The translations under genes and the position numbers were made by a program. The notes under the pieces were generated by a model. The model did not search any database and was not told the DNA's origin. It saw nothing but the letters and a program-made list of their open reading frames with translations. This document shows, piece after piece, positions 1-8,340 of a stretch of DNA of 64,000 nt (within the stretch, counting starts at the first letter, position 1; every line of letters begins with the position of its first letter). This DNA is from Gammaproteobacteria bacterium (GTDB lineage: Bacteria > Pseudomonadota > Gammaproteobacteria > Eutrophobiales > Eutrophobiaceae). Location: contig SCUJ01000006.1 of NCBI GenBank assembly GCA_004297165.1, forward strand, positions 806,001 to 870,000, written 5' to 3'.

Positions 1-2
1 GC

Positions 3-1328
3 ATCAACGGGTTGCGCGCCGCTTGGTCCGACCTGCCTGAAACGGACCGGGAAACCGCCACGAATTCGGTCATACTGGATCAGATGACCAATGCCATTCA
101 CCGGCAACTACTGGAAGAGCGCGCCCTGATTGGCTTGAGGGATGACGCCAGCGTGATCTTCAAACAACAATTACTCATTGCCCTGGCAGGAGATCTCGGG
201 ATTAACGATCCCAGGATGATCGTTGAAACGCCGGCAACAAAAATACAGCCCCCAGAGAATCCACCAACTGACACGGCAAGCCCGGCATCCTCTATTGCGG
301 ACACCGTTCAGCCCTCCGTGGCGACGGGGGAAACCACCATGGATGAAATCCCAACCGCCATACTGCCAACACCAGATGAATCCTCTGCGACGGAACCGGC
401 GCCGATCGTGGCGGCAACCGCGGATGTTACCCCCAACAATCTGACAGAAGCCGCAGAAACCTCTCCTTCCAAACCCGATGCGCAGACAGTCACCCCCGAA
501 CCGGAGGTTGAGGTTGCGAAAGTAGTTCCACCGTCTGCTGCAGAAGAACCCACAGTGGCGGAACGCCAGAGTGGAGGCAGCGCCTGCAAACCCTCGCTGG
601 TTAACAGCAGACGGCCATATTGTCGTGAGAAATTGTCCGAGGGGCTGGGCGACGGACCCACCATGGTGGCGATACCAGCCGGCCGCTTTTTGATGGGCGG
701 TTCGGAGGCAGCGGAGAAACCCGCGCACGAAGTAACCATCGCCAAGGCCTTCGCCATGTCCGTACATGAAGTGACTTATGGCGAATACCAGCAATTCTGC
801 AAGAACGCCGGAAAAACCTGTCCTGTGCAACCCTGGACCGGCAAGGACTATCCGGTAGTCAATGTCACCTGGTCGGACGCCGTGGCCTATGCGGACTGGT
901 TGTCCGAAAAAACCGGGCGTACCTATCGCTTGCCGAGCGAGGCGGAATGGGAATACGCGGCACGCGGCGGGACGACCACCATCTATCCATTCGGCGATGA
1001 GATAGATTTCAGCTTCGCGGTGTTCTCTTACAGAAGCAAGCTGAACTCGCCACTGCCCAAGACGGATCGCAGCATCAATCGCAATCCGTTCCGGCTCTAT
1101 CACATCATCGGCAACGTCAGGGAATGGGTGGCCGATAACTGGAATGACAGCTACGCGGGGGCGCCACAGTCCGCAATGTCCAGGACGGACGGCGATGCAA
1201 GTCGGAGGGTGATTCGCGGCGGTTCCTATAACGACCCGGCGGAGGAATTGCGATCTGGCGCCAGGGTTTCCCTGCCCGTGAACAGCGCGGACCGCTACAC
1301 CGGGTTCCGGGTTATTCAGGAGATGTAG
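3..1328 (+). CDS. SUMF1/FGE-fold protein, 5'-partial
   Basis: The frame is open to the window edge, so the N-terminus is probably missing; a TTG at 12 is the first possible start inside. The first ~215 residues are a helical stretch followed by a long Pro/Thr/Ala/Glu-rich linker. From about residue 218 there is a formylglycine-generating-enzyme (SUMF1) fold: MVAIPAGRFLMGG, the LPSEAEWEYAARGG signature, GNVREWVADNW and a C-terminal RGGSY...GFRV. The catalytic cysteines of true sulfatase-activating enzymes, which lie just after RGGSW, are absent (RGGSYNDPAEELRSGAR). It is therefore more likely a binding or scaffold version of the fold. Its 3' end overlaps the convergent mlaA by 17 bases. Confidence 0.8.
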   Translation: MNGLRAAWSDLPETDRETATNSVILDQMTNAIHRQLLEERALIGLRDDASVIFKQQLLIALAGDLGINDPRMIVETPATKIQPPENPPTDTASPASSIADTVQPSVATGETTMDEIPTAILPTPDESSATEPAPIVAATADVTPNNLTEAAETSPSKPDAQTVTPEPEVEVAKVVPPSAAEEPTVAERQSGGSACKPSLVNSRRPYCREKLSEGLGDGPTMVAIPAGRFLMGGSEAAEKPAHEVTIAKAFAMSVHEVTYGEYQQFCKNAGKTCPVQPWTGKDYPVVNVTWSDAVAYADWLSEKTGRTYRLPSEAEWEYAARGGTTTIYPFGDEIDFSFAVFSYRSKLNSPLPKTDRSINRNPFRLYHIIGNVREWVADNWNDSYAGAPQSAMSRTDGDASRRVIRGGSYNDPAEELRSGARVSLPVNSADRYTGFRVIQEM

Positions 1329-2061
1329 CCGGATCCTCGAAGTCCTCGAATTCCCCGGCGCCTGATTCCTTGTCCTCGATTAAATTCTCGCGGCGACTGA
1401 GATAGGCGCTCTTGGTAAAGTCGTACTCGTCCAGCGCCGCTTCCTCGACCAGACTGCCGGTGCTCTGCGCATCAGACTTGTAGTCGATATAGTTCATGGA
1501 TAACAACCCTGCCTGATGCGCGGGTTCGGGGACATAGGCGACCGGTGAGACGAGGGCGCTGTCGACGCCGTAACCCACCACGTCCCGAATCGTGCTCGGC
1601 CCAAGGAAGGGCACGATCACGTATGGCCCCGAATGAATCCCCCATCTGGCAAGCGTCTGCCCGAAGTCCTCGTTATGTTTTTCCAGGCCCGCGCCGGTGG
1701 CGACATCGAAGAACCCGCCCAGTCCCAGGGTGGAATTGATCGCAAGCCGGGAGAGATCGTAAACCGCCTGGCGCAATTTGAACTGAAGGATATCGTTCAC
1801 GACCACAACGACGTCGTTGATGTTGCTGAAGATATTCGAGATCCCCTCATCGATGAGACTCGGCGTGATCGCCTGATAAAGACGGGCGAACGGATGAAAC
1901 AACGCCTTGTCCATCCCCTGATTGAATTTATAGGTGTTGCGATTGAGGCTTTCGAAGGGATCGCGCGGATCGGTGTTCACGCCCATGCTGGCGCATCCAC
2001 TCAGGGCGATCAGGGCCGTTGCCGCCAGCAGTGCGCAGGCGCGACGTTGCAGATCTTTCAT
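1312..2061 (-). CDS. mlaA: MlaA (VacJ) outer-membrane lipoprotein
   Basis: This 249 aa protein is the outer-membrane component of the Mla pathway, which keeps the outer membrane asymmetric by moving phospholipids back to the inner membrane. The start chosen (codon 2059-2061) gives a lipoprotein signal with lipobox LSGC and Cys at residue 23; a longer frame from 2100 would put 13 extra residues ahead of it. Family motifs are DPRDPFESLNRNTYKFNQ, the helical INDVVVVVNDILQFKL segment, and GPYVIVPFLGPSTIRD. The C-terminal tail is acidic. No other mla genes are adjacent here. Confidence 0.93.
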   Translation of the reverse strand: MKDLQRRACALLAATALIALSGCASMGVNTDPRDPFESLNRNTYKFNQGMDKALFHPFARLYQAITPSLIDEGISNIFSNINDVVVVVNDILQFKLRQAVYDLSRLAINSTLGLGGFFDVATGAGLEKHNEDFGQTLARWGIHSGPYVIVPFLGPSTIRDVVGYGVDSALVSPVAYVPEPAHQAGLLSMNYIDYKSDAQSTGSLVEEAALDEYDFTKSAYLSRRENLIEDKESGAGEFEDFEDPATSPE

Positions 2062-2292
2062 AAGGCGTTCCTTTTGTTCCATCCAGGATGGGATATTCAT
2101 CTTGATCTCCGACGATTCACCGTAGCAGGGTTAACTCAGGACTGACACAGTAATTCGATTCAGCGTAAAATGTAGGGCATGGATTGCTATCAGGCAACTC
2201 GAATTTTATCTGAATACCGCGGATTGCTCAAAACCGAAAACCCCATAGTGTTGAAGGATTCCGCTTAATTTTCGAATATCGAAACATCTCTG

Positions 2293-2997
2293 ATGCTGCA
2301 CGAACCCGATATCGACCCGAGCGAACTGGAAAAATTCAGCGCGGCGGCGCGACAGTGGTGGAACCCGCATGGGGCGATGCGCACCTTGCATCACATGAAT
2401 CCGCTGCGACTGAGTTATATCGATAATGCGGTGCAACTGTACGGTAAAAAAGTCCTGGATCTCGGCTGCGGCGGGGGGATCCTTGCGGAATCGATGGCGG
2501 GGAAAGGCGCCAGCGTCACCGGTCTCGATCCCAGCGGTGAACTAATCGCCATAGCGAGGGGTCATGCGCATCAGACCGGGGCTCGGGTGGAGTACGTCAT
2601 CGGCACGGCCGCGGAACACACCAGAATGAGTCCGAACGCTTATGACGTCATCACTTGCATGGAACTGCTCGAACACGTTCCGGATGTCTCTGCCCTGCTC
2701 GCCGCCTGTGCCCAATTGCTGCGCCCGGGCGGACATCTGGTGTTCTCGACCCTGAACCGGACCTGGCGATCCTTTGCCGCGGCGATAATCGGCGGCGAAT
2801 ATGTGTTGCGGTTACTGCCCAGAGGCACGCACACTTACGATAAATTCATCCGCCCGGCGGAATTGAGCGCACAACTGCGTAATCTTGGCTTCGAGGTGCG
2901 GGACATCTCCGGGGTCTTATACCTCCCCTACGTCAATCGTTGTTCCTTGACCTCAGACCCCGGCGTGAATTACCTGCTGCACGCAACGCTGCCTTGA
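2293..2997 (+). CDS. ubiG: Ubiquinone biosynthesis O-methyltransferase UbiG
   Basis: UbiG catalyses the two SAM-dependent O-methylations in ubiquinone synthesis. The 234 aa length is normal. The N-terminus (DPSELEKFSAAARQWWNPHGAMRTLHHMNPLRLSYI) is diagnostic of UbiG. The SAM-binding glycine motif DLGCGGG lies at residues 56-62, followed by GLDPSGELI (acidic end of beta-2) and MELLEHVPD. The next gene begins within 16 bases, so the two are probably co-transcribed. The ubiG-HAD phosphatase order is common in gammaproteobacteria. Confidence 0.94.
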   Translation: MLHEPDIDPSELEKFSAAARQWWNPHGAMRTLHHMNPLRLSYIDNAVQLYGKKVLDLGCGGGILAESMAGKGASVTGLDPSGELIAIARGHAHQTGARVEYVIGTAAEHTRMSPNAYDVITCMELLEHVPDVSALLAACAQLLRPGGHLVFSTLNRTWRSFAAAIIGGEYVLRLLPRGTHTYDKFIRPAELSAQLRNLGFEVRDISGVLYLPYVNRCSLTSDPGVNYLLHATLP

Positions 2998-3012
2998 GAT
3001 CGGGTGGCTGGC

Positions 3013-3675
3013 ATGATTGATTACGTACTCTTCGACCTGGACGGCACGCTTGCGGATACGGGACCGGACCTCGCCGGCGCCCTGAACCTGTTACTGCGCG
3101 AGGAAGGCCGCGAACCCCTGCCTTATCGGACGATCCGGCCGCTGGTTTCACACGGAGGTCTGATTATGATCAGCAGTTGCCTCGGGATAGCTGTCGATTC
3201 GATGGAGATGCGGCGCTTGCATCGCCGTTTTCTGGAGATCTACCGGACACGGATCGCCGCGGAAACGGATTTATTCCAAGGGATGGATGAAGTCCTGGCC
3301 TCGCTCGAAGCCTTGGCCTTGCCTTGGGGCATCGTTACCAACAAACCCGAGTTTCTCACAACCCCCCTGATAGCCGCCCTGCGGCTCGATCATCGCGCCG
3401 CCTGTGTAGTCTCCGGCGATACGCTCGAATACAGCAAACCTCATCCCGCCCCGTTGTTGCATGCCTGCCAGGTCGCGGGACGGGCGCCATCGCGGAGCTT
3501 GTACATCGGGGATGCCCGGCGCGATATCGAGGCCGGTTTGAATGCGGGAATGCGCACACTGGTCGCGCTCTACGGTTACCTGGGAGCGGATGATCGACCG
3601 GAAACGTGGGGAGCTACCGGTATGATTCAAGATCCCGCTGAGTTACTGGCCTGGCTTGAGGAATCCCGAACCTGA
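3013..3675 (+). CDS. HAD phosphatase (Gph/MupP type)
   Basis: This is a 220 aa haloacid-dehalogenase phosphatase. Motif I DLDGT has the nucleophile Asp8 and Asp10; motif II is VTNKP, the motif III lysine is in SKPHP, and motif IV is GDARRDIEAG. The helical cap matches phosphoglycolate phosphatases. The ATG at 3013 is preferred over the upstream GTG at 3004 because MIDYVLFDLDGT is the usual beginning. Position directly behind ubiG is where Pseudomonas carries mupP (MurNAc-6-phosphate phosphatase), so cell-wall recycling is as likely as 2-phosphoglycolate salvage; sequence alone does not separate them. Confidence 0.88.
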   Translation: MIDYVLFDLDGTLADTGPDLAGALNLLLREEGREPLPYRTIRPLVSHGGLIMISSCLGIAVDSMEMRRLHRRFLEIYRTRIAAETDLFQGMDEVLASLEALALPWGIVTNKPEFLTTPLIAALRLDHRAACVVSGDTLEYSKPHPAPLLHACQVAGRAPSRSLYIGDARRDIEAGLNAGMRTLVALYGYLGADDRPETWGATGMIQDPAELLAWLEESRT

Positions 3676-3681
3676 CGCTGC

Positions 3682-4134
3682 TCAGATCTCGGCAGGCGGA
3701 TTGTTGGGGTAGCGCAGTCGCACCCTGAGGCGCCGCAACGCATCGGCATCCAGATTATCGCGGCACAGAATTAAGGTGTGTCTTGCTTTCGTATCATCTA
3801 CGAACCGCAGGATAATCATCCCGGGATGCACGAATGATCCGGGCAACAAACCAAGCCTTCGATCCCCCGCCTCCTGTTTCCGTAACCACCAGCGATTTTC
3901 ACTGTCCAGGATGAATCGCTGGGCAGGAGGGTATTGAGCGGAATCCCGCCATTGCCGGAATCTCCACGCGAGGCTGCCGAGCACTACCAGGGAACCGGGC
4001 AGGCTGAAGGCCAAGTGCAGATGGCTGTACCACACCGCTAACAATGCGAAGAAATGCAGTAACAGCAGGTAAATCCATACGCCGCGTGAAAGGCGATAAT
4101 CGATGACTATAGGTTGCAGAAATGCGTTGTTCAT
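3682..4134 (-). CDS. ygfX: YgfX (CptA)-like membrane protein
   Basis: The 150 aa protein has two adjacent membrane segments (about residues 18-37 and 40-58), then a soluble domain with LDSENRWWLRK and LILCRDNLDADALRRLRVRLR, the YgfX/CptA layout. In E. coli YgfX is an inner-membrane protein encoded with SdhE and has been described as a toxin acting on FtsZ/MreB. Here it is divergent from the SdhE-YgfZ fusion gene, with 100 bases between starts, which preserves the ygfX/sdhE/ygfZ neighbourhood and supports the call. Confidence 0.8.
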   Translation of the reverse strand: MNNAFLQPIVIDYRLSRGVWIYLLLLHFFALLAVWYSHLHLAFSLPGSLVVLGSLAWRFRQWRDSAQYPPAQRFILDSENRWWLRKQEAGDRRLGLLPGSFVHPGMIILRFVDDTKARHTLILCRDNLDADALRRLRVRLRYPNNPPAEI

Positions 4135-4234
4135 TCCCTGAATTTTCTCTGGTCGCAGGCGACTGTTTGACGACCGGCTTTGCTCCCCACGCCGTTGTCG
4201 TTATGATAGGTCCAATGATTGAAGGTCTCAAGCG

Positions 4235-5425
4235 ATGACAAGCACCGATACCGAATTGTCTCGTCTGCGTTGGCGCTGCCGGCGGGGGACTCTTGAGTTG
4301 GACCTGCTGTTCGAACGCTTTCTCGCCGAGGCATATCCGTCTCTCAATCCAACCGAGCGCAGCATATTCGACGAATTTCTCAATGCCACGGACCCGCTCA
4401 TCATGGCCTGGCTAGCGGGCAGGGCGAAACCGGCGCAGCCGGAATTCATGCGGATAATCGAACTCTTGCGATCGGGCGGGAAACACACTGGAGATAATCC
4501 TGATTTCGTCACGGACCTGAGCGATATGTCGATCCTGAAGATCGGCGGCAAGGATTGCGTGGATTTTCTCCACGCCCAACTGACGAACGACGTCAGTGGC
4601 CTGGCTCATGGAACACTTGGAATGACCTCGTGGTGCAATCCAAAAGGCCGGATGCTGATGAATGGTTATCTGATCCGCGAATTGGATCACTTCCTGTTGC
4701 TGCTTGACTCCTCCCTGCTGGAAACCATCAGCAAAAACCTGTCCAGATTCATCCTCCGCTCCCAGGTCGATATCGAAGTCATGAACAATTCCCTGACATT
4801 GATTGGCGTTACCTGCGCCACAGCCGCGGAGGCGGAAAGTCTCCTTGGCCCGGATCTACCTGAATCTGCACGGGTCCTCTCCCGAGACAGATTGATGTTC
4901 GCAAGGGTTCGCGATGCCACCGCCCGATACCTCATCCTCGGCGCAACGGCGCAGATCCAGTCTTTCCGTGCCCAGCTCGGACAAAACCTGCGCCCCGCGG
5001 ACAGGGACTACTGGAGACTGCGGGATATCCTGAGCGGTCTCGCCTGGGTGGATATGCGAAGCTCAGGTGAATTCCTCCCGCTGGATTTCAATCTCGATGC
5101 CTTGGGCGGTCTCTGTTTCAGCAAGGGCTGTTATCCCGGACAGGAGATCGTCACGCGCATACGTCATCGCAGCCATATTAAAAAACGGCTGTTTCTGGCA
5201 CGCGTGGCCGGTGGTCCGCCGCCGCATCCCGGCGAGGCGCTCGTCGTCGCGGATGAACCGCGTCATGTAGGCGTCATAGTCGCGTTTGCCCCCTTGCATG
5301 CCGATGCACATGCTGTACTCGCGGTCATCGAATGCGACCTGGTCCCGGCAACGACAGTAACGACCGCGGAGGGGAGCCAGTCTTTGCAATACCTTCCCCC
5401 GCCCTATGACGTCCCCACGGCATGA
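4235..5425 (+). CDS. SdhE-YgfZ fusion protein
   Basis: One uninterrupted 396 aa frame carries two proteins that are normally separate. Residues ~7-80 are SdhE (YgfY/CptB), the flavinylation factor of succinate dehydrogenase, with the key RRGTLELD motif at 16-23 and LNATDPLIMAWLAGRAKP. Residues ~95-390 are YgfZ, the folate-binding protein that helps repair or assemble certain Fe-S enzymes. YgfZ marks are DFLHAQLTNDVSGL, WCNPKGRM, GEFLPLDFNLDALGG and KGCYPGQE with Cys299. The genes are neighbours in E. coli, so a fusion is plausible. It would couple FAD loading and Fe-S maturation of the same enzyme (inference). Start ATG follows GAAGG. Confidence 0.92.
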   Translation: MTSTDTELSRLRWRCRRGTLELDLLFERFLAEAYPSLNPTERSIFDEFLNATDPLIMAWLAGRAKPAQPEFMRIIELLRSGGKHTGDNPDFVTDLSDMSILKIGGKDCVDFLHAQLTNDVSGLAHGTLGMTSWCNPKGRMLMNGYLIRELDHFLLLLDSSLLETISKNLSRFILRSQVDIEVMNNSLTLIGVTCATAAEAESLLGPDLPESARVLSRDRLMFARVRDATARYLILGATAQIQSFRAQLGQNLRPADRDYWRLRDILSGLAWVDMRSSGEFLPLDFNLDALGGLCFSKGCYPGQEIVTRIRHRSHIKKRLFLARVAGGPPPHPGEALVVADEPRHVGVIVAFAPLHADAHAVLAVIECDLVPATTVTTAEGSQSLQYLPPPYDVPTA

Positions 5426-5481
5426 CAGCATTCAACAAGCGCCTTACAATAACGGGCGATTAATCCGGGACTCCATCGAAC

Positions 5482-5982
5482 ATGAAACCACCGAGAAATT
5501 TCTATCTGGCCGTTGCGTTGTTGTGCGGGGGATTGCTGAGTTTCGGATATTATCTTCAGTTTCACAAAGGCATCGAACCGTGCCCCTTGTGTATCTTTCA
5601 GCGTATCGCCTTCATCTCGATCATAATCATCGCCCTCGCGGGCACATTGCACGGCCCGGCCAATTTCATGCTGCGAGTCTATAGCGGACTGATTGGCGTC
5701 GCGGCGCTGATCGGCGGCGGCATCGCCGCCTGGCAGGTACGGTTGATTCACCTCCCGCCCGAGGCTGTCCCCGCATGCAGCCCCGGATTGGACTACATGC
5801 TGGACGTCTTTCCCCTGACGGAGACCATCCGGATGGCCTTTACGGGTTCAGGCGAGTGCGCGGAGGTGAAGTGGACCTTTCTCAGCTTCAGCATCCCGGA
5901 ATGGAGCCTGTTCTGGTTCACGTTGCTGGTCATCGCCGCCATCACGCATGGCGTGTTTAAACGGTTGTATGGGAGATTTTGA
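5482..5982 (+). CDS. dsbB: Disulfide bond formation protein DsbB
   Basis: This 166 aa inner-membrane quinone reductase reoxidises DsbA. It has four hydrophobic segments. The periplasmic redox pair CPLC is at residues 34-37, followed by the conserved FQR. The second pair comes from PACSPGLDYML and GSGECAEV in the second periplasmic loop. All four functional cysteines are present and the length is typical. The gene is convergent with ffh, leaving only 7 bases between stop codons. Confidence 0.95.
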   Translation: MKPPRNFYLAVALLCGGLLSFGYYLQFHKGIEPCPLCIFQRIAFISIIIIALAGTLHGPANFMLRVYSGLIGVAALIGGGIAAWQVRLIHLPPEAVPACSPGLDYMLDVFPLTETIRMAFTGSGECAEVKWTFLSFSIPEWSLFWFTLLVIAAITHGVFKRLYGRF

Positions 5983-5989
5983 AAGGCTG

Positions 5990-7348
5990 CTAGCGCCGGA
6001 ACCCCCGTGGCAAGTTTGCACTCAACCCCCGCATCAGATTCTTCATGCCGCCCTTCTTGTTCAGGCGTTTCATCATCTTCTGCATCTGGTCGAACTGTTT
6101 GAGCAGGCGATTCACGTCCTGAATCTGCATACCTGAGCCGTTCGCAATCCGTTTTTTTCTGGAACCGTTGATGGTGGCGGGGAAGCGGCGTTCTCCCGGC
6201 GTCATCGAATCGATAATCGCCGCCAGCCTGATGAGTTCCCGGTCGTTATGCTGCTGCATGGCGCCTTCCGGCAGTTTGGGCAGGCCGGGCAATTTGTCCA
6301 TCAGCGACGCGATCCCGCCCATCTTCCGCATCTGATCCAATTGCTCCCTGAAATCCACCAGCGAGAAACTACCGCCCTTGGTTAGCTTCTTGGCGAGTTT
6401 TTCCGTCTTGTCCCGATCCGTTTTTTGCTCAACCTCCTCGATGAGACTGAGCACATCGCCCATCCCCAGGATCCTGGAGGCGACCCTATCAGCGTGAAAA
6501 ACGGACAACTCATCAATCTTTTCGCCCGTGCCCATGAAGAGGATCGGCTTGCCGGTTACATGACGCACCGACAGCGCCGCACCGCCGCGCGCATCGCCAT
6601 CGGCCTTGGTAAGGATGATCCCCGACAGCGGCAGGGCCTGGTTGAAGGCGCTCGCGGAATTCACGGCATCCTGTCCCAGCATGCTGTCGACGATAAACAA
6701 AGTGTCCGACGGTTTGATGGCGGCGTGGATCTGCACGATCTCCCCCATCATCTCCTTATCGACGTGCAAGCGGCCCGCCGTATCGACGAGCAGGACATCC
6801 ATGAATCGCGACCTGGCCTTCTGCATGGCCGCCTCGGCGATCGCTAGCGGCGCTTGCGCCGGGTCGCCGGGAAAGATCTCGAAATCGTGCTGCCGGCCCA
6901 AAACCGCGAGTTGCTCAATTGCCGCGGGCCGGTAAACATCGCAACTGACCGCCATGACCTTCTTGCCGTGACGCTTTCGCAACCAGCAGGCCAATTTGGC
7001 CACGGTGGTGGTCTTGCCCGCACCCTGCAAACCAGCCATGAGAATGACGGCCGGCGCGGGCACATTAAGGTTAAGTTCACCACCGAGCCCCATGAGCGCG
7101 ATCAACTCGGCATGCACGATCTTGATGATGTACTGCCCGGGCGTGAGGCTCGAATTCAGTTCCTGTCCATCGATGCGCCCCCGCACATGATCGATGAAGT
7201 CCTTCACCACCGGCACGGCGACATCGGCCTCCAGCAGCGCCATCCGGACTTCCCGCAAGGTCGCCGAAATATCCTCCTCGGTGAGCCGGGCCTGACCGCG
7301 CAATTTGCTGATTACCGAGGATAATCTGCCTGTTAAATTTTCGAACAT
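5990..7348 (-). CDS. ffh: Signal recognition particle protein Ffh
   Basis: This 452 aa SRP GTPase targets nascent membrane proteins to FtsY. The N domain is followed by a G domain with P-loop GLQGAGKTTT (about residue 105), the DTAGRLHVD box, TKADGDARGGAALS, and GxGEKxDEL-type contacts. The C-terminal M domain is methionine-rich (FDQMQKMMKRLNKKGGMKNLMRG) and contains the 4.5S RNA-binding stretch around SRKKRIANGSG. It is divergent from a CcsA-like gene and then corB, the E. coli ffh-ypjD-yfjD neighbourhood. Confidence 0.97.
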   Translation of the reverse strand: MFENLTGRLSSVISKLRGQARLTEEDISATLREVRMALLEADVAVPVVKDFIDHVRGRIDGQELNSSLTPGQYIIKIVHAELIALMGLGGELNLNVPAPAVILMAGLQGAGKTTTVAKLACWLRKRHGKKVMAVSCDVYRPAAIEQLAVLGRQHDFEIFPGDPAQAPLAIAEAAMQKARSRFMDVLLVDTAGRLHVDKEMMGEIVQIHAAIKPSDTLFIVDSMLGQDAVNSASAFNQALPLSGIILTKADGDARGGAALSVRHVTGKPILFMGTGEKIDELSVFHADRVASRILGMGDVLSLIEEVEQKTDRDKTEKLAKKLTKGGSFSLVDFREQLDQMRKMGGIASLMDKLPGLPKLPEGAMQQHNDRELIRLAAIIDSMTPGERRFPATINGSRKKRIANGSGMQIQDVNRLLKQFDQMQKMMKRLNKKGGMKNLMRGLSANLPRGFRR

Positions 7349-7518
7349 GAGGACACCGTTTCTTGAGCTTTCATGGATTAGCCGATACCATCCGGATTCA
7401 TTCTTAAGGGCTGGTCAGGAACTGGCTGGCGCGGAAATTTTAACAGGATTCGTTACGAGTCTATACTGTCGATTGCCGCCGCCGCGAGTTGCCATTACCG
7501 GATAAATATGAGCCACGC

Positions 7519-8328
7519 ATGAATCTGATCCTGGTCGCCGTCACGATAGCCTTGTACCTCTTGACCACCGCGTGGCTCGGTTACCGCCTGTTCGGGCTGA
7601 AGATTGCGGGAGGCATGAACAAACTGCACCTGCTTCCAGGTTGCGGGATCGCGCTCATCCTGCACGCCGTCGTGATCTATCAGAGCATCGTGGCGCCGGA
7701 TGGAATCAACCTCGGCTTTTACAACGCCTTCTCCCTGATGTCCTGGGCGGTGGTCCTGCTCGTATGCATCACCGTGATCTTCAAACCCGTTGAAAATCTC
7801 GCCTTGTTCTTTCTGCCGGTGGCCGCCCTTTCTCTCGGTCTCGCACAACTGTTTCCCATGACAAGGATAATCACCGACAGTTATGCGCTCGGTCTCCAGT
7901 TGCACATCCTGCTTTCGGTCACAGCCTTCAGTCTGTTCGTAATGGCGTCTTTGCAGGCTATTGTCCTGTCGATCCAGGAAAAACAGCTCAGGAACAAACA
8001 TCCGGTCCAGATCATGCAGATACTCCCCCCGCTCCAGATCATGGAAGAACTGCTGGTGCAACTGGTGGCCATAGGCACGTTCCTGCTCAGCCTGAGTCTG
8101 GCAACCGGGGTGATGTTCGTTCATGATTTGTTTGCCCAACATCTGGTGCACAAAACCGTGTTGTCGTTCTTTGGCTGGCTGATCTTCGCGGTCCTTCTGT
8201 GGGGCCGCTGGACGCGGGGCTGGCGCGGCAAGATGCTGGTGCGTTGGACACTGGGCGGGTTCATATCCTTGTTACTGGCCTATTTTGGCACGAAGTTCGT
8301 GCTGGAACTTATCCTGAAAAGAGTCTGA
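7519..8328 (+). CDS. ypjD: CcsA/YpjD-family membrane protein
   Basis: This 269 aa polytopic membrane protein (about eight hydrophobic segments) belongs to the cytochrome c assembly/CcsA-HemX family. The stretch FYNAFSLMSWAVVLL is a recognisable signature and several conserved histidines are present. Its position between ffh and a corB homologue matches E. coli ypjD, whose exact role is not established; heme handling is suggested only by the family. The start chosen is ATG 7519; a TTG at 7489 would add ten residues with no hydrophobic character. Confidence 0.85.
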   Translation: MNLILVAVTIALYLLTTAWLGYRLFGLKIAGGMNKLHLLPGCGIALILHAVVIYQSIVAPDGINLGFYNAFSLMSWAVVLLVCITVIFKPVENLALFFLPVAALSLGLAQLFPMTRIITDSYALGLQLHILLSVTAFSLFVMASLQAIVLSIQEKQLRNKHPVQIMQILPPLQIMEELLVQLVAIGTFLLSLSLATGVMFVHDLFAQHLVHKTVLSFFGWLIFAVLLWGRWTRGWRGKMLVRWTLGGFISLLLAYFGTKFVLELILKRV

Positions 8329-8340
8329 GGCGCTGACGGG

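Noticed and set aside
3-1328. Sulfatase-activating formylglycine-generating enzyme
   Set aside because: The catalytic cysteines are absent and no sulfatase gene is seen.
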